The notes below the pieces were generated by a model that saw only the letters and a program-made list of their open reading frames with translations, was not told where the DNA came from and made no database searches. Shown here in pieces: positions 39,183 to 46,731 of a DNA stretch of 64,000 nucleotides (its first letter is position 1; each line of letters opens with the position of its first letter). The position numbers and the translations under genes were made by a program. This stretch comes from Paenibacillus turicensis (lineage in GTDB: Bacteria > Bacillota > Bacilli > Paenibacillales > Paenibacillaceae): positions 186,001 through 250,000 of the forward strand of contig NZ_JAGGKG010000001.1 in NCBI RefSeq assembly GCF_017873435.1. Direction: 5' to 3'.

Positions 39183-40106
39183 CTATTCCTTCACCGCACC
39201 TACTGTAAGTCCCTGAATAAAGTAACGTTGGAAAAATGGATAAGCAAATACGATTGGGCCTGTTGCCAATACGACCATCGCCATACGTGATGTATCCTGT
39301 GGCATCGATCTAAGTGCTTCTAAACTTAAAGAGCTGTTTTGAGAGTTTTGCAAAATAAACTGCATACTAGTTTCAATACGCATCAGCATCGATTGGAGTG
39401 GAACAAGACTAGGCGTATCAATGTACAACAAGGCGTTAAACCAGTCATTCCAGTAGCCAAGTGTACTAAACAACGCAATAGTTGCTAAGCCTGGCAAGGA
39501 AAGTGGCAAGACAAGCTTTAAAAATATCCGAAACTCACCAGCACCATCTATTTTGCCTGATTCGATAATGGCATCAGGGACACTTGTGCTATAAAAGGTA
39601 CGTAAAATCATGACGTAAAAAGCATTCATCGCAAGCGGCATAATTAATGCCCAGATCGTATCTTTAAGCCCTAGAAGCTGAGTAACGATAATATAGGTTG
39701 GCACTAAGCCTCCATTAAACAGCATTGTAAAAAAGGCAAAGAATGCAAAGAAATTGCGGTAGCGGAAGCTTTTTCGAGAAATCGCATAAGCATAAAGTGC
39801 AATAAACAATAAACTTATTAATGTACCTATAACTGTTACGAAAATAGTAACACCATACGAGCGTAGGAGAAGGTCTCCTGACTCAAACACATAACGATAA
39901 GCACCCAAGCTCCATTTTGCTGGAATAAGTCGATACCCATCCCGTGCTAGAGCATTTTCATCCGTAAATGAAATAATAACGACAAATAAAAACGGAAATA
40001 CACATAAAAAGGAAAATATTCCTGCAATAAAATTAAACACTACATTCCATGGTTTAGATAAATTGTGGAAATCTCGTTTTTTACGAGGAACTGCAAGTGT
40101 TGCCAT
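39183..40106 (-). CDS. Carbohydrate ABC transporter permease (LplC type)
   Basis: This ~307-residue permease has six TM segments and the EAA loop PDAIIESGKIDGAGEFRIFLKLVLPLSLPGLATI. Its ending RYFIQGLTVGAVKE is typical of the LplC/YtcP branch of CUT1 importers. The start ATG 40106 has AAGGAG 8 nt before it; the GTG at 40115 lies inside the ribosome site and is unlikely. It is the second permease of the glycan importer, co-transcribed with the first permease 23 bp upstream. Confidence 0.9.
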   Translation of the reverse strand: MATLAVPRKKRDFHNLSKPWNVVFNFIAGIFSFLCVFPFLFVVIISFTDENALARDGYRLIPAKWSLGAYRYVFESGDLLLRSYGVTIFVTVIGTLISLLFIALYAYAISRKSFRYRNFFAFFAFFTMLFNGGLVPTYIIVTQLLGLKDTIWALIMPLAMNAFYVMILRTFYSTSVPDAIIESGKIDGAGEFRIFLKLVLPLSLPGLATIALFSTLGYWNDWFNALLYIDTPSLVPLQSMLMRIETSMQFILQNSQNSSLSLEALRSMPQDTSRMAMVVLATGPIVFAYPFFQRYFIQGLTVGAVKE

Positions 40107-40129
40107 TCCAATCACTCCTTCACGTATGC

Positions 40130-41068
40130 TTAGAACAAGGCGCTGTCCTTATTGTATTTACGTACAATATAGTTGGACGTCATAACGAGTACGAAACCAA
40201 CGACAGACTGGTATAGCCCTGCTGCCGTACTCATCCCGATTTCTCCCATTGACTTCAGGCCTTGGTAAACGTAAGTATCAATCACGTTGGTGACACTGTA
40301 GAGCGTTCCAGAGTTTCTTGGTACTTGATAAAACAGTCCAAAGTCCGCATAGAAAATTTTTCCTATTGCGAGCAAGGTCATGATCGTAATGATCGGATTG
40401 AGTAGTGGCAATGTGATGTTGCGAATTTGTTGGAATTTACTTGCGCCATCAATCATGGCAGCTTCATATAGTGATTTGTCGATCCCCATAATTGCCGCTA
40501 AATAAACAACACTGTTATAACCAACCGCTTTCCATAAATACACGAAGATCAGAATAAATGGCCAATATGCTTTTTCTCCATACCATTGAATTGAATCGAC
40601 TCCAAAATAACCAAGGATTTGGTTCAGCATACCGCGCTCTGAGCTAAGAAAGCTAAATGCAAAATACCCAACGACAACCCATGATAAAAAGTAAGGCAAA
40701 AACATGCCTGTCTGATAAATTTTTGCGAGCTTCTTATTCACTATTTCAGATAAAACAATCGCCATCCCTACAGACAAGATTAGTCCGAGGATAATAAATG
40801 CCCCATTGTATAGTAAGGTGTTGCGCGTAATGATATAGGCATCATTTGTCGTAAATAAAAATTTAAAATTATCGAGGCCAACCCATTTACTGTTGATTAC
40901 ACTTGCCCAAAAGCCATGACGGCTAAATCGGTATTCTTTAAAAGCAATGACCGTCCCAATCATTGGGAGATAGGAAAAAAATAAAAACCACAATGCGCCG
41001 GGTAACACCATAAATAACATGATTTTATTTTTCATAACATTTTTTAAAAATCCAGAAACCATTTTCAC
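40130..41068 (-). CDS. Carbohydrate ABC transporter permease (LplB type)
   Basis: This ~312-residue permease has six TM segments, an EAA loop DKSLYEAAMIDGASKFQQIRNITLPLLNPII, and the LplB-like start KIMLFMVLPGALWFLFFSYLPMIGTVIAFKEYR. I favour the GTG start at 41068 because GGGAGGG lies 7 nt before it; the frame is open to 41128. No ATPase is encoded nearby. That is usual for this importer class, which borrows a shared MsmX-type ATPase. Confidence 0.9.
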   Translation of the reverse strand: MKMVSGFLKNVMKNKIMLFMVLPGALWFLFFSYLPMIGTVIAFKEYRFSRHGFWASVINSKWVGLDNFKFLFTTNDAYIITRNTLLYNGAFIILGLILSVGMAIVLSEIVNKKLAKIYQTGMFLPYFLSWVVVGYFAFSFLSSERGMLNQILGYFGVDSIQWYGEKAYWPFILIFVYLWKAVGYNSVVYLAAIMGIDKSLYEAAMIDGASKFQQIRNITLPLLNPIITIMTLLAIGKIFYADFGLFYQVPRNSGTLYSVTNVIDTYVYQGLKSMGEIGMSTAAGLYQSVVGFVLVMTSNYIVRKYNKDSALF

Positions 41069-41233
41069 CTTGTATCCCTCCCCATCTGCAAACCATCTAT
41101 AATTCATCTGCGTCTCATCTGTATCCAAATTAAACGTAAAGCTTAGCTATTAAAAAGCTCGGACGGACTTTACATCCTGCCCGAGCCTTTACATAAACTC
41201 TCTCTTTTTAGCTATGAGTTACTTATTATTTGC

Positions 41234-42733
41234 TTATTTATTATTTGCGGCTCTCCAAGCATCAATTTGGGCTTGTGCTTCTGCAATTACCTTGTCTAAG
41301 CCCGCGGCCTTAAACTTTTCATTTGCTTTAGGTAAATATTGCTCCGGATCTACGGTTCCTGTCATGAGTGAAGACCAGAACTCTTCTCTAACGTTTTGAA
41401 TCGCTGCAATTTCCTGTGTAATCTTTGAGGTGTCAAAGTTAAAGCCTAACAACGGTGCGTTTACCCCAGCAGCATTAAAGCTTTTGAACTCTTCCCATTT
41501 GTTATCTGGGTCACTTTCATTTAAGTAAGTAATCATAATGTTACCAAGGGAGAAGGTTGGCATATCATAGCTTTTTGATGCTTCTAGGTTTTTCATTTTG
41601 TTATCGCCAACTTTTTCATAGTGAACCCCTTCAATACCAGAATCCACAAGATTACGAAGGTAAGCATCCGTATTGAGTAGATTTAAAAATTCCATCGCCT
41701 TTTCTGGATATTCAGAGTTAGCTGAAATTGCTTGCATCGAACCCATAACAGACCAGTTATAAATGTACGCATCACTTGCAGGCGTAGACACTACAGGGTA
41801 GCCATAACTTGCTGTCCATAAATTGTCTGCCATCGGCTGAGTTGCAGCACGGTCCATAAACCATTTTCCTGATTTGAACAAATCATCAACAGAGGTGGTT
41901 GTATCTACTTCAGGTGAAACATACCCTGCTTTGTAGTATTTGCGAATGGTTTTCAAAGTGTCTTTCAATTCAGGTGATTCAAGAATGTTAACAACCTTAT
42001 AGTCTTTCGTATCTAAATAAACAGCCATCGGCATTTTTTCAATCACATAGTCAAATGGTAATACTGGCATGAAATCCTTTACCATCGCATATGGCGTAAT
42101 ATTTGGTTCATTTTCTTTGATCGTTTTTAACAAAGGCTCAATGCTTTCTAATGATCTTACGTTACTAATATCTAGCTTATATTTATCTAGAAACTCCTTG
42201 TTAAAGCGCCATACCTCCTGAGCAGGAAGCTCCTTGTTAGCAGGAATCGCATAATTATGACCATCTACCTTAGAGCCCTCAAGGAATGCAGGATCAATCA
42301 TTTCTTTAATCCCTTTACCCTGTTTATCAAGCAAGCTGTCTAGCTCCATAAACGCGCCCTTACGCGCATTTTGCACATAATCTAGTGCCCATGAGCTAGT
42401 AAAGAGAATATCCATTGGCTCTCCAGAAACTACTTTTACTTGCATCTTTTGCGTGTAATCCCCAAAATCAATCATGTTGATTTTAACGGTCGCATTAATT
42501 TTTTCTAGTGTATACTTGTTTATTTCCTCTGTAACTCGGTCTAAATCCTTTTGAGGCGTCCCAATTGTGTACCAAATTAGCTCAACTGGTTTTTCAGAGC
42601 TTGAGGACGCTTTATTTTCTCCCTTTGTGCCCCCATTTGGTGCTGCTTTGTCTCCCCCACAAGCGCTAAGCAATAAAACAAACGCCATCATAGATGCTAA
42701 CAATAGAGAAAAACGACTTCTTTTTTTGCTCAT
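41234..42733 (-). CDS. Extracellular solute-binding lipoprotein of the glycan importer (LplA type)
   Basis: This 499-residue family 1 solute-binding protein has a lipoprotein signal (VLLLSACGG, lipidated Cys25) and the long LplA-type fold (PVELIWYTIGTPQKDLDRV near the start). Its size suits binding of a large oligosaccharide; NgtS of S. pneumoniae, which binds the GH85 product, is a related case. A perfect-consensus cre site lies 65 bp upstream of its ATG. It heads the SBP-permease-permease-GH3-GH38-GH125-GH130 operon. Confidence 0.9.
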   Translation of the reverse strand: MSKKRSRFSLLLASMMAFVLLLSACGGDKAAPNGGTKGENKASSSSEKPVELIWYTIGTPQKDLDRVTEEINKYTLEKINATVKINMIDFGDYTQKMQVKVVSGEPMDILFTSSWALDYVQNARKGAFMELDSLLDKQGKGIKEMIDPAFLEGSKVDGHNYAIPANKELPAQEVWRFNKEFLDKYKLDISNVRSLESIEPLLKTIKENEPNITPYAMVKDFMPVLPFDYVIEKMPMAVYLDTKDYKVVNILESPELKDTLKTIRKYYKAGYVSPEVDTTTSVDDLFKSGKWFMDRAATQPMADNLWTASYGYPVVSTPASDAYIYNWSVMGSMQAISANSEYPEKAMEFLNLLNTDAYLRNLVDSGIEGVHYEKVGDNKMKNLEASKSYDMPTFSLGNIMITYLNESDPDNKWEEFKSFNAAGVNAPLLGFNFDTSKITQEIAAIQNVREEFWSSLMTGTVDPEQYLPKANEKFKAAGLDKVIAEAQAQIDAWRAANNK

Positions 42734-42797
42734 ATCTGTCTAACCTCCCCCATAGTTTCCTCAAATGTGCTTCAAGGTCTAATTCAACTTTAATTCA

Positions 42798-42811
42798 TGA
42801 TAGCGTTTTCA
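42798..42811 (-). promoter_or_regulatory. cre site (CcpA catabolite-repression operator) in front of the glycan importer
   Basis: On the minus strand the sequence is TGAAAACGCTATCA, which fits the consensus TGWAANCGNTNWCA at every position. It lies 65 bp upstream of the solute-binding protein start. Confidence 0.7.
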
Positions 42812-42858
42812 AAAAGGTGAGGAACTAAATATATACTGCAAAAAATAAAGAAACCTAA

Positions 42859-42919
42859 ACCTAGGGTGTGTCTGAAAAGTCAAAAGGAGTGGATATTGAC
42901 GAATTTTCGGACACACCTT
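42859..42919 (-). terminator. Terminator after the YesN-type regulator gene
   Basis: GGTGTGTCTGAAAA (from 42863) pairs with TTTTCGGACACACC (42904-42917). On the minus strand it is followed by a T-rich stretch ending TTTATTTTTTG. It lies 35 bp past the regulator stop and separates the two-component genes from the importer operon. Confidence 0.6.
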
Positions 42920-42952
42920 AGTTCAGGGGGCTAACTCCTAGACATAAAACCG

Positions 42953-44476
42953 CTAGACTAGCCCTTTATAATCAGTGGGTGACACACCCACATACTTTTT
43001 GAATTGCTTATAAAAATAACCTGTCTCCCAGTAGCCAACATTACGTGCAATTTCATACACCTTAAGTGGAGAGGTACGCAGCTCCTCCTTGGCACGTTCG
43101 ATCCGATAACGATTAATATATTCCGTAAACGACTCCCCCACCTCTTTATGAAATAATTGCCCTAAATAGACAGGATGAATTTTATATTTTGCCCCTAACG
43201 TTTTAAGAGAGAGATCACTACTATAATGTTCTGTAACATAACTTAATACCTGCTGTACGACAGGACTTTTCACATCCTTCGTTAACGCATCCACCGTCAT
43301 CGCGGCAGCCTCCTGAATAACAGCAACTAATTCATTAATTGAAGTAATCGAACGAATAATCCCAAACGCCTCTTGAAACAAAATCGGCTCCTCCACATGA
43401 CGAATTTCTTTTAACTGCATCTTGAGACGAATCATCCATTCCATCGCAATATCCTGCAATAACTCAGGAGTGACTCCATCTAAATGGCGTAGCTGTTCAA
43501 AGGTCTGGTTAATACGTTGGATTAACCCTTCTTTGTCTCTAGCAACAACGAGCTTAAGATCGTCCTCCCATGAGATGGGCAAGGCTTGTACGGCTAATTC
43601 CGTATGGCTCTGCACTTCTTCGAACAAAATACATTCACGTTCAGGGAACAACATAAAATATTCCTGGACCCTTTTGGCATGATTATAGCTCTGTGTTGCC
43701 TCTAAAGTCTCCTCTACACTTCCCACGGATAAACGTAACGGATGATACGAGTTTAACAGTTGCCTTAGACTGCCATGAATTTCATCCACCTGCTCCTTGC
43801 CCCGCTGATATTCACTAAGCATATATAAAAGTACAATATCTCCGTCTATATCCTGAAAAGGAATAACAAACTTACAAGCTTCAACCTGCTTCTGAACAGC
43901 CTGGAACATTTCGGCACGTGAATGCTGGGGTCTAAGCAAGGCAACAAGGATTAAGGGTTTATCCATCGTAATCCCTAAAATATTGATACGCTCTTGGAAT
44001 TCAGGTTGGGCAATCCCACCTCGAAGCCAACGATTCATTACATTGTCGCGTAAAATGGCTAAGCTAAACTCGTTTAACTTGTATTCCGCTTGCGAGGAGT
44101 CTAGCTTCTCTACGATCGTTATTAATGTGGATTTAAATTCTTCTAGATTAATAGGCTTAAGCAAATAATTTTCAATTCCTAACGCCATGCCTTGCTTTAA
44201 ATAATCAAATTCATCATAACCACTTAAAATAATAACCTTCATTTGGGGATGACTTTTTCGCATCGCTGTAATTAATTCCAAACCATTCATACGAGGCATA
44301 GAAATGTCCGTAATTAATAGATCAACAGGAACAGGTTGCGATTGCAGCATCTCTAGCGCTTCTTGCCCATCCCCCGCATGACCTACAATTTCTAAGCCTA
44401 TTTGTGCCCAATCCACGATATCGTATAATCCATCAATAATAAAAGGTTCATCATCCACAATAAATACTTTATACAT
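42953..44476 (-). CDS. Response regulator with AraC-type DNA-binding domain (YesN type)
   Basis: This 507-residue protein has a receiver domain (1-~120; phospho-acceptor Asp57 in LLITDISMPRMNG, Lys in YLLKPINLEEF). A middle helical region follows, then a C-terminal AraC double HTH (~405-505; LSLKTLGAKYKIHPVYLGQLFHKEVGESFTEYI and VYEIARNVGYWETGYFYKQFKKYVGVSPTDY). Such regulators activate an adjacent CUT1 importer on sensing its sugar. It overlaps the sensor kinase gene by 8 bp and stands just upstream of the importer operon. Confidence 0.93.
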   Translation of the reverse strand: MYKVFIVDDEPFIIDGLYDIVDWAQIGLEIVGHAGDGQEALEMLQSQPVPVDLLITDISMPRMNGLELITAMRKSHPQMKVIILSGYDEFDYLKQGMALGIENYLLKPINLEEFKSTLITIVEKLDSSQAEYKLNEFSLAILRDNVMNRWLRGGIAQPEFQERINILGITMDKPLILVALLRPQHSRAEMFQAVQKQVEACKFVIPFQDIDGDIVLLYMLSEYQRGKEQVDEIHGSLRQLLNSYHPLRLSVGSVEETLEATQSYNHAKRVQEYFMLFPERECILFEEVQSHTELAVQALPISWEDDLKLVVARDKEGLIQRINQTFEQLRHLDGVTPELLQDIAMEWMIRLKMQLKEIRHVEEPILFQEAFGIIRSITSINELVAVIQEAAAMTVDALTKDVKSPVVQQVLSYVTEHYSSDLSLKTLGAKYKIHPVYLGQLFHKEVGESFTEYINRYRIERAKEELRTSPLKVYEIARNVGYWETGYFYKQFKKYVGVSPTDYKGLV

Positions 44477-46289
44477 CTATTGGCTGCTCCTCTCCAAGGT
44501 CAGGAAAACGTACAATCACCTTTGTTCCAAGACCAAGCTCGCTGTAAAGCTCCAGACCATAAGGTTCACCGTATAACAGCTTAAGCCGTTCATGAATGCT
44601 CCGTAGTCCAAACGATTTTGTATTTTCATCTGAATGGGATAATACAGCTTGAAGCTGCTCTAGCCTTCCTGGTGTGATCCCATTCCCATTATCAGTTACA
44701 GTGACACGTAACATTTTGCCTTCTTTGTCCACCGTAATACCAATTTCATTATCAGTTCTCTGTGCTTGCATCCCATGTAATATATAATTTTCAATGATAG
44801 GCTGGAGAGACATTTTCATCACAACCTTGCCTTCTAATTCCTCATCACACTCTAGTTTGTAGCTGATCCGATCCCGATAACGAATACGGAACAATTCTAA
44901 ATATAAGCGGCAGGCCTCAAGCTCATCCTGTAATGTATGCTTAGGCTTCGTCTGCACATACCCTTTAAATAATACCGAAAGGCTATAAATCATTTCCCCA
45001 ACATCGACTGCCCCCTGGGAAATTGCCCGCATTCGAATCACTTCCAACGTGTTATATAAAAAGTGAGGGTTTATTTTAGCCTCTAGCGCAGCAATTTCTG
45101 TACGCTTTTGCTTGATTTCTGCTTTATACACCCGATCAATATACAGATTTAGTTCCTCTAGCATATCGTTAAAGCTTTTAGAAATTTGTCCTAGCTCGTC
45201 GTCCTTGATATCGGTAATCCGCGCTGTTAAATCCCCATTTTTTACTCTGCGTGTAAACTTAATAATGCTATGTGTCCGTCTAGCAAAATTACCTATAAAT
45301 AAGGAGGTGGTAAAAACCGCAAATAAAATACAAACCGTGCAAATCAATATAATCGTATTTCGTAGCCCACGATACATCACGTTAATTTCCTGCTTCGGAA
45401 CGACACTAAGCACAGTGAAGCCACCTTGACTATGAAGTAATCTTGTAATAAACATGCCCTGCGTCTCTTCCCCTTCCGTTGAGGTGGCATGTACTTGTTC
45501 AGCATAAGGATACTTTTTGCCATAATATTGACCTGAGGAATCAAATAATACATCACCATCTGCAGCTAAGGCGACAATGGTTCCTTTAAAATCATCCTTA
45601 TCGTTCCCCATGCTGTCCCAAATCCGTTCTGAATCAAAATATACAAGCAGCTGACCAATATTAAGTAAGGTTGCTTTGTTATTGATTGGTGCACGTATAG
45701 CAAACATAGGGACATCACTTAACCCAATACTTCGACGCACCCAAATATTTGTCCCCGATACAGGGCTATCCTCCTGATACATAGCATCAGGAACAAATGA
45801 ATGTGCCGCATTGGTAGAAAAGCGTTGAAATTGTTGTTTTGCATTAAATCCATACAATTGCTGCTCTGTTGCACTATATAAGAGTAGGCTACGAATATCA
45901 GCATCATCCTCCACTTTATTCCGAAAATATTGAACGGTATCCAGCGGCGACTTATTTGCTGAAAAATATTGATCTAAACGATATTTCACATAATCCTCAT
46001 AAGGATGCTCCAGTAAATAAGAGGTATTCCCCATCAAATCACCATCGCGATACACATCCCGAAGCATCGACTGCACCGACTCATATTTCTGCCCGATATA
46101 GTTACTTACACTTTCCGCCACACGCTTTTGAACCTCTAGCTGACGCTGCACAATAGATTGGGACATCATATAAAACATCAAATAGGAAAATGTAATAATC
46201 GTAACCACCGCTACGATAGAAAATAAAAATATAATTTTTATAAACAAGTTGTTTTTAAAATATTTTCTATATATTTTAGCTGGAAGCAT
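44469..46289 (-). CDS. Sensor histidine kinase of the YesM type
   Basis: This ~606-residue kinase has TM helices at both ends of an extracellular dCache-like sensor (TM1 ~15-37, sensor ~40-285, TM2 ~290-312). A HAMP linker (KNGDLTARITDIKDDELGQISKSFNDML), a His_kinase domain with the phospho-acceptor His in INPHFLYNTLEVIRM, and HATPase_c with DNGNGITPG and FGLRSIHERLKLLYG follow. I prefer the ATG at 46289, which has GAGGGGGG 5 nt upstream, over the ATG at 46304 inside that site. It should sense the extracellular glycan and phosphorylate the YesN-type regulator. Confidence 0.92.
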   Translation of the reverse strand: MLPAKIYRKYFKNNLFIKIIFLFSIVAVVTIITFSYLMFYMMSQSIVQRQLEVQKRVAESVSNYIGQKYESVQSMLRDVYRDGDLMGNTSYLLEHPYEDYVKYRLDQYFSANKSPLDTVQYFRNKVEDDADIRSLLLYSATEQQLYGFNAKQQFQRFSTNAAHSFVPDAMYQEDSPVSGTNIWVRRSIGLSDVPMFAIRAPINNKATLLNIGQLLVYFDSERIWDSMGNDKDDFKGTIVALAADGDVLFDSSGQYYGKKYPYAEQVHATSTEGEETQGMFITRLLHSQGGFTVLSVVPKQEINVMYRGLRNTIILICTVCILFAVFTTSLFIGNFARRTHSIIKFTRRVKNGDLTARITDIKDDELGQISKSFNDMLEELNLYIDRVYKAEIKQKRTEIAALEAKINPHFLYNTLEVIRMRAISQGAVDVGEMIYSLSVLFKGYVQTKPKHTLQDELEACRLYLELFRIRYRDRISYKLECDEELEGKVVMKMSLQPIIENYILHGMQAQRTDNEIGITVDKEGKMLRVTVTDNGNGITPGRLEQLQAVLSHSDENTKSFGLRSIHERLKLLYGEPYGLELYSELGLGTKVIVRFPDLGEEQPIDV

Positions 46290-46357
46290 GGTTTCCCCCC
46301 TCATGCTATATCTGGCTGTTGCAAAAATCTTTATTTTATTAATTTTATCATATGTGT

Positions 46358-46371
46358 TGATGCCGCTTACA
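46358..46371 (-). promoter_or_regulatory. Candidate cre site upstream of the yesMN-type genes
   Basis: On the minus strand TGTAAGCGGCATCA matches TGWAANCGNTNWCA except for one position (C for T at position 10). It lies about 69-82 bp before the preferred kinase start. Confidence 0.5.
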
Positions 46372-46452
46372 AAGAATAATTTTACAAACTACATATTTTC
46401 TATTGAGATGGAGAGTGCGGTGTTTTAAGATTTTCTGATTTTAAGCTAAAAA

Positions 46453-46468
46453 GCCACCCGTAGGTGGC
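46453..46468 (-). terminator. Terminator of the nag-GH85 operon
   Basis: GCCACC-CGTA-GGTGGC forms a perfect hairpin, and on the minus strand it runs into TTTTTAGC. It stands 264 bp past the GH85 stop, with miniature element D lying in between. Confidence 0.8.
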
Positions 46469-46493
46469 AATTTAAATCTGTAGGTTCGAAATG

Positions 46494-46696
46494 GGCTCAA
46501 GCTTGGAATCAGTGCTTGACAATAAACGTAACTAGCGAAGAGACAGAGAGATTCTGAAGGTTGTCTCTTAAAATCAAATTCCATCCATAAATATACCTCA
46601 ATAGAGGAATATGATTTTAACAACAATCGCAGGAACTCTCTGGATCGTAGCTACCAGCCTCCAGTCGTGGTCAAGCACTAATTTCTAAATAGAGCC
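46494..46696. mobile_element. Miniature inverted-repeat element, copy D (203 bp)
   Basis: The left end GGCTCAAGCTTGGAATCAG and the complement of the right end GGCTCTATTTAGAAATTAG are followed in both arms by TGCTTGAC. The inner arms CTAGCGAAGAGACAGAGAGA and AACTCTCTGGATCGTAGCTA pair, as do AAAATCAAATTCCAT and the ATATGATTTTAAC stretch. It has the same order and orientation as copy C. Flanking 8-mers TCGAAATG and TCAAAATA agree at 6 of 8 positions. It lies in the 3' untranslated region of the GH85 operon. Confidence 0.75.
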
Positions 46697-46731
46697 TCAA
46701 AATATACAATATTTAACAAGTCATCTCTACT

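Noticed and set aside
42859-42919. Insertion-sequence ends suggested by the GGTGTGTC inverted repeat
   Set aside because: There is no transposase, no target duplication and a T-rich tail after the stem on the minus strand; it is better read as a terminator.
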